Origin: Thioclava electrotropha
GTDB taxonomy: Bacteria; Pseudomonadota; Alphaproteobacteria; Rhodobacterales; Rhodobacteraceae
Length of the DNA stretch: 64,000 nt
NCBI RefSeq assembly: GCF_002085925.2
Contig: NZ_CP053562.1
Location: 600,001-664,000, forward strand
Direction of reading: 5' to 3'
Numbering within the stretch: the first letter of the stretch is position 1; each line of letters opens with the position of its first letter. This document shows positions 52,415-62,126 of this stretch, piece by piece. The notes beneath the pieces are model-generated. The model made no database searches, had not been told where the DNA came from, and was given only the letters and a program-made list of their open reading frames with translations. A program made the translations under genes and the position numbers.

Positions 52415-53773
52415 TCAATAACCGAATGGCCACAAGACCCGAATTCCCAGCTTTCGCCAGGTCTGAATGCCCAGCAACCCCGACCAGAGCAAGATCCCGG
52501 TCGCCGAGGCGATTGCCGCGCCCGTCGCGCCCAGACGGGGCGCAAGGATCAGCGTCAGGATGACGTTCACGACCAGCGCGAGCCCCTGTGCCGCGAGGGT
52601 CGACCTTTCGTTGCCGGTCATCGAGAGGAAAGTCGTCGTCGGGCCGAGCAAGGCACGCACGACGAGGGCGCTTGAAATAATGGCGAGCGGGTGCACCGCC
52701 ATGCCGACATAGTCTTCGCCGAACGCTACCCGGATGATCGGGGCCCCCATGAAGACCATCGGCAAGGCCAGAAACAGGGTCATGCCGCCGCTGGCGAGCC
52801 GGGAAATGCGGAACAGGCGCCGCATCCGGTCTTCTTCCCCGGCCTTGAAATGGCGTGCGACATGTGGGGCAAGGACCAGCTCAATGATGGCGGTGGGAAG
52901 AATGACCAGCTGCGCCCCCCGGTCGGCGATCTGGTAGGCGCCGACGTCGGCGCTGCTCGACACGAACCCTAGGAGAAGAACCCCTACTTGGGTGCTGACG
53001 TACATGATCATGGCGATGCCCGTGAACGTGACCGACGATTTCGCCCAGGTGGCGAGCCGGTATTGGGCAACCGTGTTGCGGAGCGCGCCGGAGATCGTCC
53101 TGCGCATAAGGGACAGGCCGACCACGGCCACGACGCCGTTGGCAAATGCAAACGCCAACATCGCGGTTTGCGCGGTGAGCCAGTCGACCCAAAGCAAGAC
53201 TGACACGGTCGCAAGCTGCGTGAGGGGCATGAGCAACAAGCCGGGAAACTGTGACTTCGCGCCAAGGCCGTATCCGCGGAGCGTACCGGCCCAAACGGGC
53301 GACAGGGCGAGAATTGGAAGCGCAAGAAAGCCCGTTAGCAGAACCACCCGCCTAGTTTCTTCAATTTCAGGGAAGAAAAATGTGAGTGTGATCCAAGCAA
53401 TGAAGATCGCCAATACGGAACTTGACAGCCCCCATCCGGTAGCGACTTCAATTACGCCCTTAAGGAGGCTTCGTTCTTCCCCATGCAGCGCAAAGGCGAC
53501 TTCTCGGGTCACCAACTGTGCGAGCCCACCAGTCAACAATAACGCAAAGAGATTGGTCAGGCTCAAGGCGAACGCATAGATGCCATAGTCGCTTGGGCCA
53601 AGCGTGCGTGCCAGGATAATTGCGACCGCAAGCGCAGCCGGAATTGCGAGCAATTTGACGAGACCGATTCCCAAGGCATCGCGCAGGATCGGGACTTGAA
53701 GTTTCTCGTAGAGTTTCAAAGAAATCGCCAAAAGCTTGGAGGGGCCGTGGTCTGAAACCCGATTTTCTTCCAC
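52415..53773 (-). CDS. Polysaccharide flippase (Wzx/MATE-like, MOP superfamily)
   Basis: 452 residues with about 12-14 membrane helices. The start (ALGIGLVKLLAIPAALAVAIILARTLGPSDYGIYAFALSLTNLF) is the typical Wzx N-terminus. It moves lipid-linked repeat units across the inner membrane. First gene of the leftward EPS operon; the promoter should lie in 53774-54045. Confidence 0.9.
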   Translation of the reverse strand: MEENRVSDHGPSKLLAISLKLYEKLQVPILRDALGIGLVKLLAIPAALAVAIILARTLGPSDYGIYAFALSLTNLFALLLTGGLAQLVTREVAFALHGEERSLLKGVIEVATGWGLSSSVLAIFIAWITLTFFFPEIEETRRVVLLTGFLALPILALSPVWAGTLRGYGLGAKSQFPGLLLMPLTQLATVSVLLWVDWLTAQTAMLAFAFANGVVAVVGLSLMRRTISGALRNTVAQYRLATWAKSSVTFTGIAMIMYVSTQVGVLLLGFVSSSADVGAYQIADRGAQLVILPTAIIELVLAPHVARHFKAGEEDRMRRLFRISRLASGGMTLFLALPMVFMGAPIIRVAFGEDYVGMAVHPLAIISSALVVRALLGPTTTFLSMTGNERSTLAAQGLALVVNVILTLILAPRLGATGAAIASATGILLWSGLLGIQTWRKLGIRVLWPFGY

Positions 53774-54045
53774 GGTTCGGAAGAAACCGTCGGTGGGTTT
53801 CTCTCCTCAGAAGGCCTTCGTTTCTAGTTTTGTTTTCACGGTGAATACTTCGCCCATAGGAGTGCCTAGCGATGCATGGGAGCTGGTTCGGTTTCAGTCC
53901 CCCTCAAATACAAAAGAGTTACCGAAAAATCTTTTCTGAGTGACTTACGACGAAACTGTTGAGTTCTCGAGAGTCTCATACGTATATCATCCGCGCACTC
54001 CCGCCGACTTCCAAGCTCATCCGACCAAAAGTCCAATAACGCAAA
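53774..54045. other. Promoter region upstream of the EPS operon
   Basis: A 272-base gap upstream of the flippase and downstream of the MarR-type gene. It is AT-richer than its surroundings (TTTTCTGAGTGACTTACGACG, CATACGTATATCATCC) and contains no credible gene. I could not fix -10/-35 boxes with confidence. Confidence 0.4.
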
Positions 54046-54414
54046 CTATCGGCGCTTTTTGCTATTGCGCATGTCACTATCACTAGTCTCACTGCGCAAC
54101 TGCTCAATCTCCGCCTTCAGCGCCTCAAACTCCGCCATCTTCCTTGCCAAGAACCGCTGTGTAATCGCCGCCTTCTCCGCCACGCCTTTCGGCGTCAGCA
54201 GGTAGGCATAGCGGCGCTTGTCTTCTGCCGCCTTGAAGTTCCCGAGCTTCACGAAGCCTTTCTCGATGAGCGCCTTGAGCAAGTAGTTCGCACTTCCCGT
54301 GCTTACGCCGACCGCGTCTGCAAGCTCGCGCTGCGACATTTCCGGGTTTTCCTCGAGCAGGCGCAAGATGCGAAAGCGGATATCTTCCTGGACCTTGCTG
54401 CGCTGGCCTGCCAT
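54046..54414 (-). CDS. MarR-family EPS-associated transcriptional regulator
   Basis: 122 residues: a winged helix VQEDIRFRILRLLEENPEMSQRELADAVGVSTGSANYLLKALIEKGFVKLGNFK, followed by RRYAYLLTPKGVAEKAAITQRFLARKMAEFEALKAEIEQL. This matches the small MarR proteins that sit next to exopolysaccharide loci. It probably controls the operon to its left. Confidence 0.92.
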   Translation of the reverse strand: MAGQRSKVQEDIRFRILRLLEENPEMSQRELADAVGVSTGSANYLLKALIEKGFVKLGNFKAAEDKRRYAYLLTPKGVAEKAAITQRFLARKMAEFEALKAEIEQLRSETSDSDMRNSKKRR

Positions 54415-54947
54415 CAGAAGCTCGCATTCTGGCAGGCTACCGCATCAGCGCTGACTCGGGGCAGCCTGAGGGGAGGGGTGTTCGCAGTTTGGGGTCGAAA
54501 ATTCGACATCGTTCAAAGTTGAGCGTTTAGCAGGATGCTGCCGCTGCTGAAAGGGTGTTTATGCAAATCCATACATTCGGCAAGGGAAGTCACGGGTGTG
54601 TGATCGTGAGTTGCTTGGAAGCAGCGGAGATCGGCCGGTGATGGATGGTGCGGTGTCTTATGTCTCGCTGGGCGGGGGCGCACCGTTCGCCTGGAGTGGC
54701 GCTCATTGCGTCTGACGATCGTCGCAGACAGATCACCAAGCTTTCCGCATCAGCAGAGTTTCCGGTCGCTCGTTCGCGCCGCGGCCTGTCGTCGTTGCAT
54801 TTTGTTCGAGATGCGGGAATGACGTCTCAATGTCCTGCCCGACGCCCTCCAATTCTTAGAGCTTAGTGATGAAGCCATATTCTCAATCGGATAGCTGCGT
54901 TCGTCAAAACGACTAATCAGGCGAAGCCATTCAACCAAGCATCGCCC
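54415..54947. other. Non-coding stretch of 530 bases, nothing recognised
   Basis: Short frames exist (for example 54645-54866 on the plus strand), but none has a plausible protein sequence or start signal. It lies between the MarR gene and the damaged manC and may hold the MarR promoter and gene debris. Confidence 0.45.
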
Positions 54948-55538
54948 CTATCTCCGCGCATAAACATCGTCGTAACGAATGATGTCATCCTCGCCGAAAT
55001 AGCTGCCGGTCTGAACTTCAATCAGCGTCAGAGGAACCTTGCCGGGGTTCTCCATGCGATGGACGGCACTGAGCGGGATATAGACAGTCTCGTTCTCGGT
55101 CACGAGCTTCACCTCGTCATCAATGGTCACCTTCGCGGTGCCTTCCACAACGATCCAATGCTCAGCGCGGTGGTGATGGCTTTGCAGGCTTAGAGCGGCA
55201 CCTGGGTGGACGTGGATCCGCTTCACCTGGAAGCGCTGACCGACAACGAGGCTCTCATACCAGCCCCAGGGGCGGAAGTCGCGGGGCAGGGTCTCGGCCT
55301 GAGCTGCTCCCTTGGCTTCCAGCTCGGCAACAGCTTTCTTCACGTCCTGCGCACGATTCTTATGGGCGACGAGGACAGCATCGGGCATGGCGACGGCGAT
55401 GATATCCTCAAGGCCGATGCCGACCAGTTCCTGCGCATCGCTGGTCGAGTGCAGGAGCGTGTGGCGGCAATCGATCGCGGTCGCAGGGCCGGTTGCGACG
55501 TTTCCGTGCTCGTTTGGGTTCTGCTCACGCCAGACCGC
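54948..55538 (-). pseudogene. manC (mannose-1-phosphate guanylyltransferase), 3' part truncated by IS21
   Basis: The reading frame codes for the last ~195 residues of a type II ManC: VWREQNPNEHGN, the beta-helix linker, and the C-terminal cupin domain with RPWGWYESL, QSHHHRAEHWIVVEGTA and YIPLSAVHRMENPG. The N-terminal guanylyltransferase domain (about 270 residues) is missing; the frame runs into the IS21 end at 55539, and no 5' part exists on the other side. It would have supplied GDP-mannose, so mannose use by the EPS needs another manC. Confidence 0.9.
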
Positions 55539-55707
55539 TGTCAACGGCGGAGCAAAAACCGGCCACGGGGCGGAGCAAAAGTCTGCCGCCAGAGAGGGCA
55601 TGGGATTGAAGCGAAGGGAACGCTTCGCGCCCCGGCAGCTGCGCTTTTCAGATAGCTGGCGGCTGCCGGGGCGCTTTGGCCCAGCGGGCCAAACCTGAAC
55701 GATGTGA

Positions 55708-56469
55708 TCAGGTGTTGGCGCTGTTTCGGGCGCGGCTTTGGGCAAGCCGATAGCTGTCGCCGTTCATCTCGAGGATGTGGACATGGTGGGTGAGCCGGTC
55801 GAGCAGAGCGCCGGTCAGGCGCTCGGAGCCGAAGGTTTCGGTCCATTCGTCGAAGGGCAGATTGCTGGTGATCATGGTGGCGCCCCGCTCGTAGCGCTGC
55901 GAGATCAGTTCGAAGAGCAGCTCGGCGCCGGTCTTGCTCAGAGGCACGAAGCCCAGCTCGTCGATGATCAGGAGCTTGTATCCGACCATCTGTTTTTGCA
56001 GGCGTAGCAAGCGGCGCTCGTCGCGGGCCTCCATCAGCTCGTGGACCAATGCGGCGGCGGTGGTGAAGCCGACGGAAAGGCCCTTCTGGCAGGCGGCCAG
56101 TCCAAGGCCCAAGGCGACATGGGTCTTGCCGGTGCCGCTCGGGCCGAGGGCAATGACATTCTCGCGCCGCTCGATCCATTCCCCGCGGGCGAGTTCCAGC
56201 ACCTGCATCTTGTTGAGCTTGGGGATCGCCTTGAAGTCGAAGCTGTCGAGGCTTTTGGTCGCCGGGAACTTCGCCGCCTTGATGCGGCGCTCGACCATCC
56301 GCCGTTCGCGGTCGATCAGTTCGAGTTCCACCAGGCGCGCCAGGAAGCGAACGTGGTCCTGCCCCTCCGCGGCGCACTGGCGCGCGAGCTTGTCGTATTC
56401 CCTCAGGAAGGTCGGCAGCTTGAGCGTCTTCAGATGATGGGCGAGCAGCAGGTCGGGCGCGTCGGTCAT
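55708..56469 (-). CDS. istB: IstB helper ATPase of IS21
   Basis: 253 residues from the ATG that overlaps the istA stop. Walker A GPSGTGKTHVALGLG, Walker B LLIIDELGF, sensor TSNLPFDEW and the conserved LTHHVHILEMNGDSYR near the end are present. IstB is a DnaA-like AAA+ protein that controls strand transfer and target choice by IstA. Intact. Confidence 0.95.
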   Translation of the reverse strand: MTDAPDLLLAHHLKTLKLPTFLREYDKLARQCAAEGQDHVRFLARLVELELIDRERRMVERRIKAAKFPATKSLDSFDFKAIPKLNKMQVLELARGEWIERRENVIALGPSGTGKTHVALGLGLAACQKGLSVGFTTAAALVHELMEARDERRLLRLQKQMVGYKLLIIDELGFVPLSKTGAELLFELISQRYERGATMITSNLPFDEWTETFGSERLTGALLDRLTHHVHILEMNGDSYRLAQSRARNSANT

Positions 56470-57952
56470 CGGGCCTCCTCCGAGATCAGGCACATGTAGC
56501 TGGCCGCCGAGGTCTTTCCGACCTCGGCCCGCGGCAGGTAGGGATAGACGTCGAGGTCGAGCTTCGGCGGTCGCTTCTCGACCTGACACAGCACGAGATG
56601 CTTGACGGCGTCGAAGCCGATGGCTCCCATGCGCAGGGCCGTCTTCACGGCGGCTTGCACATCGTCGAGCTCGAAGGCCTCCAGCAGCCGCAGGACCTGG
56701 ACGAACTCACGCCGCCCCGCTTTGAGCATGCGTGCTTCCATCAGGCGGCGCAGGGTTGCGAACTCGGGCGGCAGCTCCCAGCCTGTCAGCGGCGCGGCCT
56801 GGTCCAGGGCATTGATCTTCTTCTCGATCAGCGGAAGGTAGTGGAGCGGGTCGAAGACGACATCCTCGCGCTCATAGCTGCGCGGATGGCGCGCGATCAG
56901 ATCGCCGCCGCAGCCGATCGCCACCTCGTCGACATAGCCGCGCAGCCAGACATCGCGGTGGCCGTAGGCGATCGGCACGGAATAGTCGTTGGTCTTGTAA
57001 CGCACCAGCGCCTGCGAGGTGACCCGCCCGCTCGCCTGATCGCAGGCATCGAAAGGGCTGGCGGCAGCGCCGACATCACCTCGAGATCCCGGTCAAGGCG
57101 CGTGCCGATCGTCTCGGTATGGCCGCGCAGAACATCGCCCTGACGCTTGCGGCATTGTTCTTCCAGCCAGGCGTTGAAGGCCTCCCAGGAGGGGAAGCGC
57201 GGCACCGGCACCATGAAGTTGCGCCGGGCATAGCCCACCAGCCCCTCGACGCTGCCTTTGTCGTTCCCTTTGCCGGGACGGCCATAGCGGTCACGGAGCA
57301 GGTAATGTGACAGGAACCCGCTGAACAGCCTGGCCCGCTTGCGGGTGCCATCCGGCAGGATCTGTGCCACCAGGCACCTGTCGTTGTCGTAGAGCACCGA
57401 CACCGGCACCCGACCGAAGAAGCCGAAGGCGTGAACATGCCCGTCGACCCAGGCCTCGGAGGTCGCAGCCGGATAGGCCCGGATATAGCAGGCATCGCTA
57501 TGTGGCAGGTCGAAGGCGAAGAAATGCGCCTTCTGCTCGACACCATCAATGATGACCATCGCTTCGCCAAAGTCGGCCTGGGCATGCCCGGGCGCATGGG
57601 CCAGCGGCACGAACATCTCGCGACCGCGCCGGTCATGCTCACGAATGTAATCCTTCACGATCGTGTAGCCGCCGGTGAAACCGTGTTCGTCCCGGAGCCG
57701 CTCGAACACCCGCTTGGCGGTGTGCCGCTGTTTGCGCGGCACGCCGCGGTCCTCTTCCAGCCAGGCGTTGATGATCTCGGTAAAACCATCCAGCTTCGGG
57801 CGCTTGATCGGCGCCTTGCGCCGGTAGCCCGGCGGAACCGAATACGCCAACATCTTCTGCACGCTGTCGCGTGAAATCCCGAAGTGACGCGCCGCCTCGC
57901 GCTGGCTCATCCCCTCGGCGCAGGCAAGTCGAACCTTGCGATACAAGTCCAC
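56466..57952 (-). pseudogene. istA: IstA transposase of IS21 with a single-base frameshift
   Basis: The first 300 residues are in one frame (HTH MSQREAARHFGISRDSVQKML; DDE core with HAQADFGEAMVIIDG, VLYDNDRCLV and KGSVEGLVGYARRNF). The rest (VRYKTNDYSVPIAYGHRDVWLRGYVDEVAIG...) is in another frame that begins near 57055 after the AAAGGG tract; one missing base would explain it. The total length is one base short of whole codons. If real, the element can move only with help; a sequence error or programmed slip is also possible. Confidence 0.85.
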
Positions 57953-58069
57953 GGTGAAAATCCTCCCGCCCTCCCGTCGCCAGAAAGGGCAAAAGTGGCC
58001 GACTTTTACGCCGCCCGCAGCCGGATCATCCCGCCGCTACCGTGGCCGACTATTGCGCCGCCGTTCTCA

Positions 58070-58325
58070 GTTCTGGGCCGCCCCTTTGAACAGACAGGAT
58101 CTCGATCTGATCGTTTGTTGCTCTAATGAGGCCGCGCGCTGCGTTACTACGTGGACGAGTGCTAAGCTTGAGGCTGAAGTCTCGGCGGGATGGGGCAAAA
58201 TCGAGATCAGCCGGTATCGAACCCAACGGGGTGTGCCCATTCTGACATTGCCCCATCTCTCGCGCTTCAAGCTCTTTGGTCGCCCTGCCTCTGAGGCTGC
58301 GATCCGAGTCCTCATGGGGCTCTAG
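58070..58325 (+). pseudogene. 3' end of an unknown gene cut by IS21
   Basis: Directly right of the IS21 end, one frame reads about 84 codons to a stop, with a natural-looking C-terminus: CCSNEAARCVTTW...GVPILTLPHLSRFKLFGRPASEAAIRVLMGL. There is no start. It is opposite in direction to the manC fragment on the other side, so the two lost 5' ends faced each other across a deleted stretch. Family not known. Confidence 0.5.
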
Positions 58326-59042
58326 GCCTAGCCTGAAGCCATGCTTCGTATGCGTGATCAAAGCGACCGCAATGGAATGAGGCGAGCTCTTTTGTTACTT
58401 TTGCGAGCCTTTGTAGTCCCGCCGCTATGCGTCGACTGGCACCGGTCTTCCGCCGTTCCCGGCTTCATGGTTGGCTTTGAGCTGAGCCGGGGCGGCGCGA
58501 TGCCCGTTTTATGAACGGCGACAACCATATCTTTGGCGCGGGACGTGCCCTCACGCTCTCGTCCCAGCAGGTCGGGAAATCCATCTGCCAAGGCAAGTCG
58601 GATCATCCTTCCAAATGCGAGCCTTCAAACAGGGGGTGCTCGTTTTGCTGTATTTGTTCAACGCCGCTTTCGAAAGATTTCAGTAGCTTACGAGGTGGTA
58701 GGGGTGCTCGTTCAACGACATGGCATGTCGTGAAACGAGCACCCCCGTGCTGTTGAACGAGCACCTGCGGGCCCGGTGCCTAAAGTGCTCGATAATATGC
58801 ATTTCGAGTTTGGTATGTCGTTGAACGAGCACCTGGGGCCTCACCCTGTCCTTATGGGCGCAACGGGCCTGCCTGTGATAGCGACGGACGATCGAGGCGC
58901 TCCACAAGCGCCTAACTCGCGCTGGCTAGGTCGGCGGCGGCCGCCCGCAGGAGCCTCGCCAAAATAGAAAAATGGGCTGCGTCTGGGGGAGACAGTTTGC
59001 GCGCCCCCGGACGAACGCAAACTTCGCCCCCGGTGAACCGAC
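58326..59042. other. Gene-poor region right of the IS21 element
   Basis: About 700 bases with no credible gene. Its right half contains the repeat cluster at 58633-58833. Short frames here often begin with the repeat itself (ATGTCGTTGAACGAGCACC reads MSLNEH), which makes chance ORFs; none is supported. Confidence 0.5.
58633..58833. repeat. Cluster of five AACGAGCACC repeats with an interrupted palindrome
   Basis: The 10-mer AACGAGCACC or its complement GGTGCTCGTT occurs at 58635-58644 (inverted), 58701-58712 (inverted, as GGGGTGCTCGTT), 58734-58743, 58756-58765 and 58824-58833. The second and third, with inner arms GACATG/CATGTC, make a 45-bp interrupted palindrome (58701-58745). A longer consensus CATGTCGTTGAACGAGCACC is shared by at least three copies. 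Origin and role unknown: transposon-end remnants, a regulatory array or a partition-like site. Confidence 0.7.
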
Positions 59043-59836
59043 TCATAAATCCAGCGAGTTTCGTTCGCGGTAACCTTGCAGAAAGCTTGCGAGCCGCGGG
59101 TCGGAAGGGGCGTCGAATACCTCGCGGGGCGAACCTGATGCGACGATTTCTCCGCGTTCCATGAACACAACGCGGTCGGCGACATGCGCAGCAAAGCCCA
59201 TCTCGTGGGTGACGACGACCATCGTCATGCCCTCGGCCGCAAGCTGCTTCATGACCGCGAGCACCTCGCCGACGAGCTCGGGATCGAGCGCGCTCGTGGG
59301 TTCGTCGAAGAGCATGATCCGCGGTTCCATCGCGATCGTCCGGGCGATCGCTACGCGCTGCTGCTGGCCGCCGGAGAGATGACTGGGATGGTTGCCTTCC
59401 TTATCGGACAAGCCGACTTTCTTCAGCGCTTCGCGGGCCCGCTCGCGGGCTTCGCTGCGGGACAGGCCGCGCACACGCTCCAGCCCCTCTGCCACGTTCT
59501 GAAGTGCGCTCATGTGCGGCCAGAGATTGAACTGCTGGAACACCATGCCGATGTCGCGTCGCATTTCTCGCAATTGCCGTGCGGCCATCTTTTGCCGCCC
59601 GGTGTTTCGTAACCGATCAGTTGATCGTCGATGCGCACTTCGCCGCTGTCGTATTCCTCCAGGAAGTTGATGCAGCGCAGAAGGGTGGATTTGCCAGAGC
59701 CCGATGGGCCGATGAGGCAGGTCACCTTGCCGGGCGGAATGTCGAGGCTGACCTCGCGCAGGGCCTGGAACGTGCCGTAGAACTTGGAGACGTTGCGCAG
59801 GTGGGCTGCGGCGGGGGCAGGGCTGGATTGGGTCAT
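59043..59836 (-). pseudogene. Polar amino-acid ABC transporter ATPase with a single-base frameshift
   Basis: The first part (59836 to about 59594) has Walker [19 protein letters not shown]. The rest ([26 protein letters not shown], signature [18 protein letters not shown], Walker [25 protein letters not shown]) is in another frame. The break falls at a TTTT run (59590-59593), where one more base would restore an ATPase of 264 residues. It should energise histidine uptake with the neighbouring permeases. A homopolymer sequencing error is quite possible. Confidence 0.88.
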
Positions 59837-59839
59837 CGT

Positions 59840-60499
59840 TCAGCTCCGATCAAGCAGGTAATAGGTGAAACGGCGCTCCAGCCTCCGCCCGAGCCGCGAG
59901 ATCAGCTCGACGAAGCCCCAGAAGAACAAAGCGAGGATCAGGATCGGGGTGAAGAAGGCGAAGGTCTCGCTCATCATCGTCTGGGTCTGGAACATGATTT
60001 CGGGCACGGTGATCATGGAAAGGATCACCGTTTCCTTGGTGAGAATGATCGCGAAGTTCACCATGGGGGGCAGGGCGGAGACCATCATGATCGGCACCAT
60101 GATGCGGCGCACGATCGTCATGTTCGCAAAGCCAATGGCGCGGGCGGCTTCGATCTGTCCTTTCGGGACGGCATCGAAACCGGCGCGCAGGATCTCGGTG
60201 AAATAGGCGCTGCCGTAGATCGTCAGCCCGAGGATCCCGGCTGGCATGGCGTCGAGGCGCAAGCCGAGCAAGGGGCCACCGTAATAGAGCACGAAGATCT
60301 GCACGAGGAACGGGGTGCCACGGATGAATTCCACGTAAGCACGGATCGGATAGCCAAGTAAGCTGGGACCGAAGCGCCGCACGATCTCAATCACGAAGCC
60401 TAGGGCGAGGCCGAAAACCGTGCCGAGTGTCCAGCTTAGCAAGGTGATGCCGAAGCCGGTCAACAGGTCCGGGCCGTAATGTTGGAGCATCTCGAACAT
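59840..60499 (-). CDS. Polar amino-acid ABC transporter permease (HisM/EhuD type)
   Basis: 219 residues with five membrane segments and the inner-membrane motif around [35 protein letters not shown] (EAA loop). Typical second permease of PAAT importers. Its stop is 3 bases before the ATPase start, and its start overlaps the stop of the first permease. Confidence 0.93.
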   Translation of the reverse strand: MFEMLQHYGPDLLTGFGITLLSWTLGTVFGLALGFVIEIVRRFGPSLLGYPIRAYVEFIRGTPFLVQIFVLYYGGPLLGLRLDAMPAGILGLTIYGSAYFTEILRAGFDAVPKGQIEAARAIGFANMTIVRRIMVPIMMVSALPPMVNFAIILTKETVILSMITVPEIMFQTQTMMSETFAFFTPILILALFFWGFVELISRLGRRLERRFTYYLLDRS

Positions 60500-61146
60500 C
60501 AGAGAGTGAGCCTCCGTTCCAAGGCGCGACCGGCCTGCGCGATCACGAGGTTGATCGCAAGATAGATGAAGGCGGCGGCAAGGTAGATTTCGAGCGGGCG
60601 ATAAGTCGCTGCAGCGACCGACTGGCTCATCCGGGTGATCTCGACGATACCAACCACGGTCACCAGCGAACTGGCTTTCACCAGCAGGATCAGTTCGTTG
60701 ACGATGGATGGCAACCCGATCTTGAGCGCTTGCGGCAGGAGGATGCGGATCCAGATGTTGCGTGGGCTCATACCGATCGCCAGAGCAGCCTCGGCTTGGC
60801 CTTTCGGGATCGCGTTGAGCGAACCGCGCAGCACCTCCGAAAGATAGGCGGCGGCGCAGAGGCCCACGGTCAGGACAGCAGCGACCAGTGCCGGCACATT
60901 CAACCCGATCACCGGAAGAAGGTAATAGGCGACGAGCAATTGAATGAGCAGCGGCACCCCACGAAAGAAACTCACGTAAATCGCGGCGGCCCGCCTGAGG
61001 CCCGGTCGTGCCGACAGGGCGGCAGCACAGATCACCGCACCGAGTATCAGCCCCTCAAGGCACCCCAGAACCGAGATCAGGAGTGTATTGCGCGCGGCCC
61101 ACAGAAGGACCGGGAAGTTGTCGATGATCACCTGGAAGGAGAACAT
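60499..61146 (-). CDS. Polar amino-acid ABC transporter permease (HisQ/EhuC type)
   Basis: 215 residues, about five membrane segments, EAA loop in EVLRGSLNAIPKGQAEAALAIGMSPRNIWIRILLPQAL. Forms the heterodimeric channel with the next permease. Located 67 bases after the binding-protein gene. Confidence 0.93.
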   Translation of the reverse strand: MFSFQVIIDNFPVLLWAARNTLLISVLGCLEGLILGAVICAAALSARPGLRRAAAIYVSFFRGVPLLIQLLVAYYLLPVIGLNVPALVAAVLTVGLCAAAYLSEVLRGSLNAIPKGQAEAALAIGMSPRNIWIRILLPQALKIGLPSIVNELILLVKASSLVTVVGIVEITRMSQSVAAATYRPLEIYLAAAFIYLAINLVIAQAGRALERRLTL

Positions 61147-61213
61147 GGCCTGCCCCGTGAATGCGAGAAAGGGAAGGACGGGCCGATGCGTGACCGGCCC
61201 GTCATAGAGGCGA

Positions 61214-62026
61214 TTACAATTCGGGCATGGTTTCGGGCAAGTCGGTCGCGGCGCCGAACCATTTTTCCTGCAACGTCTTCATGCGGCCATCGGCCTCGAT
61301 CTTCTTGATTGCGTCATTGACGGCGGCGACCAGGCTGTCGCCTTCCCCCTTGCGCGCGACGTAACCGAAATAGGTCGGCGTGCCGAAAGGCGGGTTGACC
61401 ACGGCGAAGTCATCGGGCCGCGTCTTGGCGAGATAGTTGAGCAGCGGGGCGGAGCCCGCGACCGCGTCGAGGCGCCCGGTCATCAGGTCGGCATATGCCT
61501 CGTCGGTGGTGCCGTAGCCTTTGATGGTGATGCCGCCGATCTTGTCACTATAGGTTTCGAGCTGTTTCTCCTGCGCGGTGCCTTTTTGAACGCCCACGGT
61601 CATGCCCTTGGCGTCGGCCGGTTTCGTCATCTCGCCGCCCTTGCGTTGCACGAAGGCGACCGTCGCATCCGCAATGGGCAGAGTGAAGCTGTAGCGTTTT
61701 GCTCGTTCGGACGTCATCGTGACGGGCGCGAGCACGAAATCGAACTTCTTCACTTCGAGGCCGGGGAGGATCGAGGTCCAGGGCAGGTCCTCGTAGACGG
61801 GCTTGACGCCGAGCTCCTTGGCGATCTCGTCGAACAGGTCGCGGTCGAAGCCTACATATTCGCCTTGATCGAGCATGTCGAAGGGGGCGTAGTGCATTTC
61901 GGTCGCAGCCACGATCTTGCCGGCCGACTTGATATCGGCCAGATCGTCAGCCATCGCCCCCGTTGCGGTGAGGGCAATCGTGCTCAGACCGAACAGCGCG
62001 GATTTCAGCGTGGTGGAAAAGGTCAT
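61214..62026 (-). CDS. Family 3 extracellular solute-binding protein (amino-acid ABC transporter)
   Basis: 270 residues from the ATG at 62026 with GGAGAGAAG upstream. A signal peptide (MTFSTTLKSALFGLSTIALTATGAMA) is followed by IKSAGKIVAATEMHYAPFDMLDQGEYVGFDRDLFDEIAKELG, the standard SBP_bac_3 entry, and the DLMTGRLDAVAGSAPLLNYL region that binds the amino group. It captures an amino acid in the periplasm; placement after hutU-hutD makes histidine or urocanate the likely ligand. Confidence 0.93.
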   Translation of the reverse strand: MTFSTTLKSALFGLSTIALTATGAMADDLADIKSAGKIVAATEMHYAPFDMLDQGEYVGFDRDLFDEIAKELGVKPVYEDLPWTSILPGLEVKKFDFVLAPVTMTSERAKRYSFTLPIADATVAFVQRKGGEMTKPADAKGMTVGVQKGTAQEKQLETYSDKIGGITIKGYGTTDEAYADLMTGRLDAVAGSAPLLNYLAKTRPDDFAVVNPPFGTPTYFGYVARKGEGDSLVAAVNDAIKKIEADGRMKTLQEKWFGAATDLPETMPEL

Positions 62027-62126
62027 TGTCTTCTCTCCTGTTGGCGGGGCTTTCTGTCTCCGGCGCCGTGCCCCTTGTGGCACCGGACTGTTGGCCCCGG
62101 TGCCGACCCGCGTCGGCGCTGGGGAG

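Larger units (their letters stand above)
55539..58069 (-). mobile_element. IS21-family insertion sequence
   Basis: A 2.53-kb element with istA and istB on the minus strand. The terminal inverted repeats starting TGTCAACGGCGG (left) and TGAGAACGGCGG (right, reversed) agree at 24 of 30 positions; further copies of the GCGGAGCAAAA-type motif inside each end are the multiple terminal repeats usual for IS21. The flanks (GACCGC left, GTTCTG right) are not a target duplication, so DNA next to the element was probably lost. Confidence 0.9.

Noticed and set aside
58633..58833. CRISPR array
   Set aside because: The repeats are only 10-20 bp, occur in both orientations and have irregular spacing; no cas genes are nearby.
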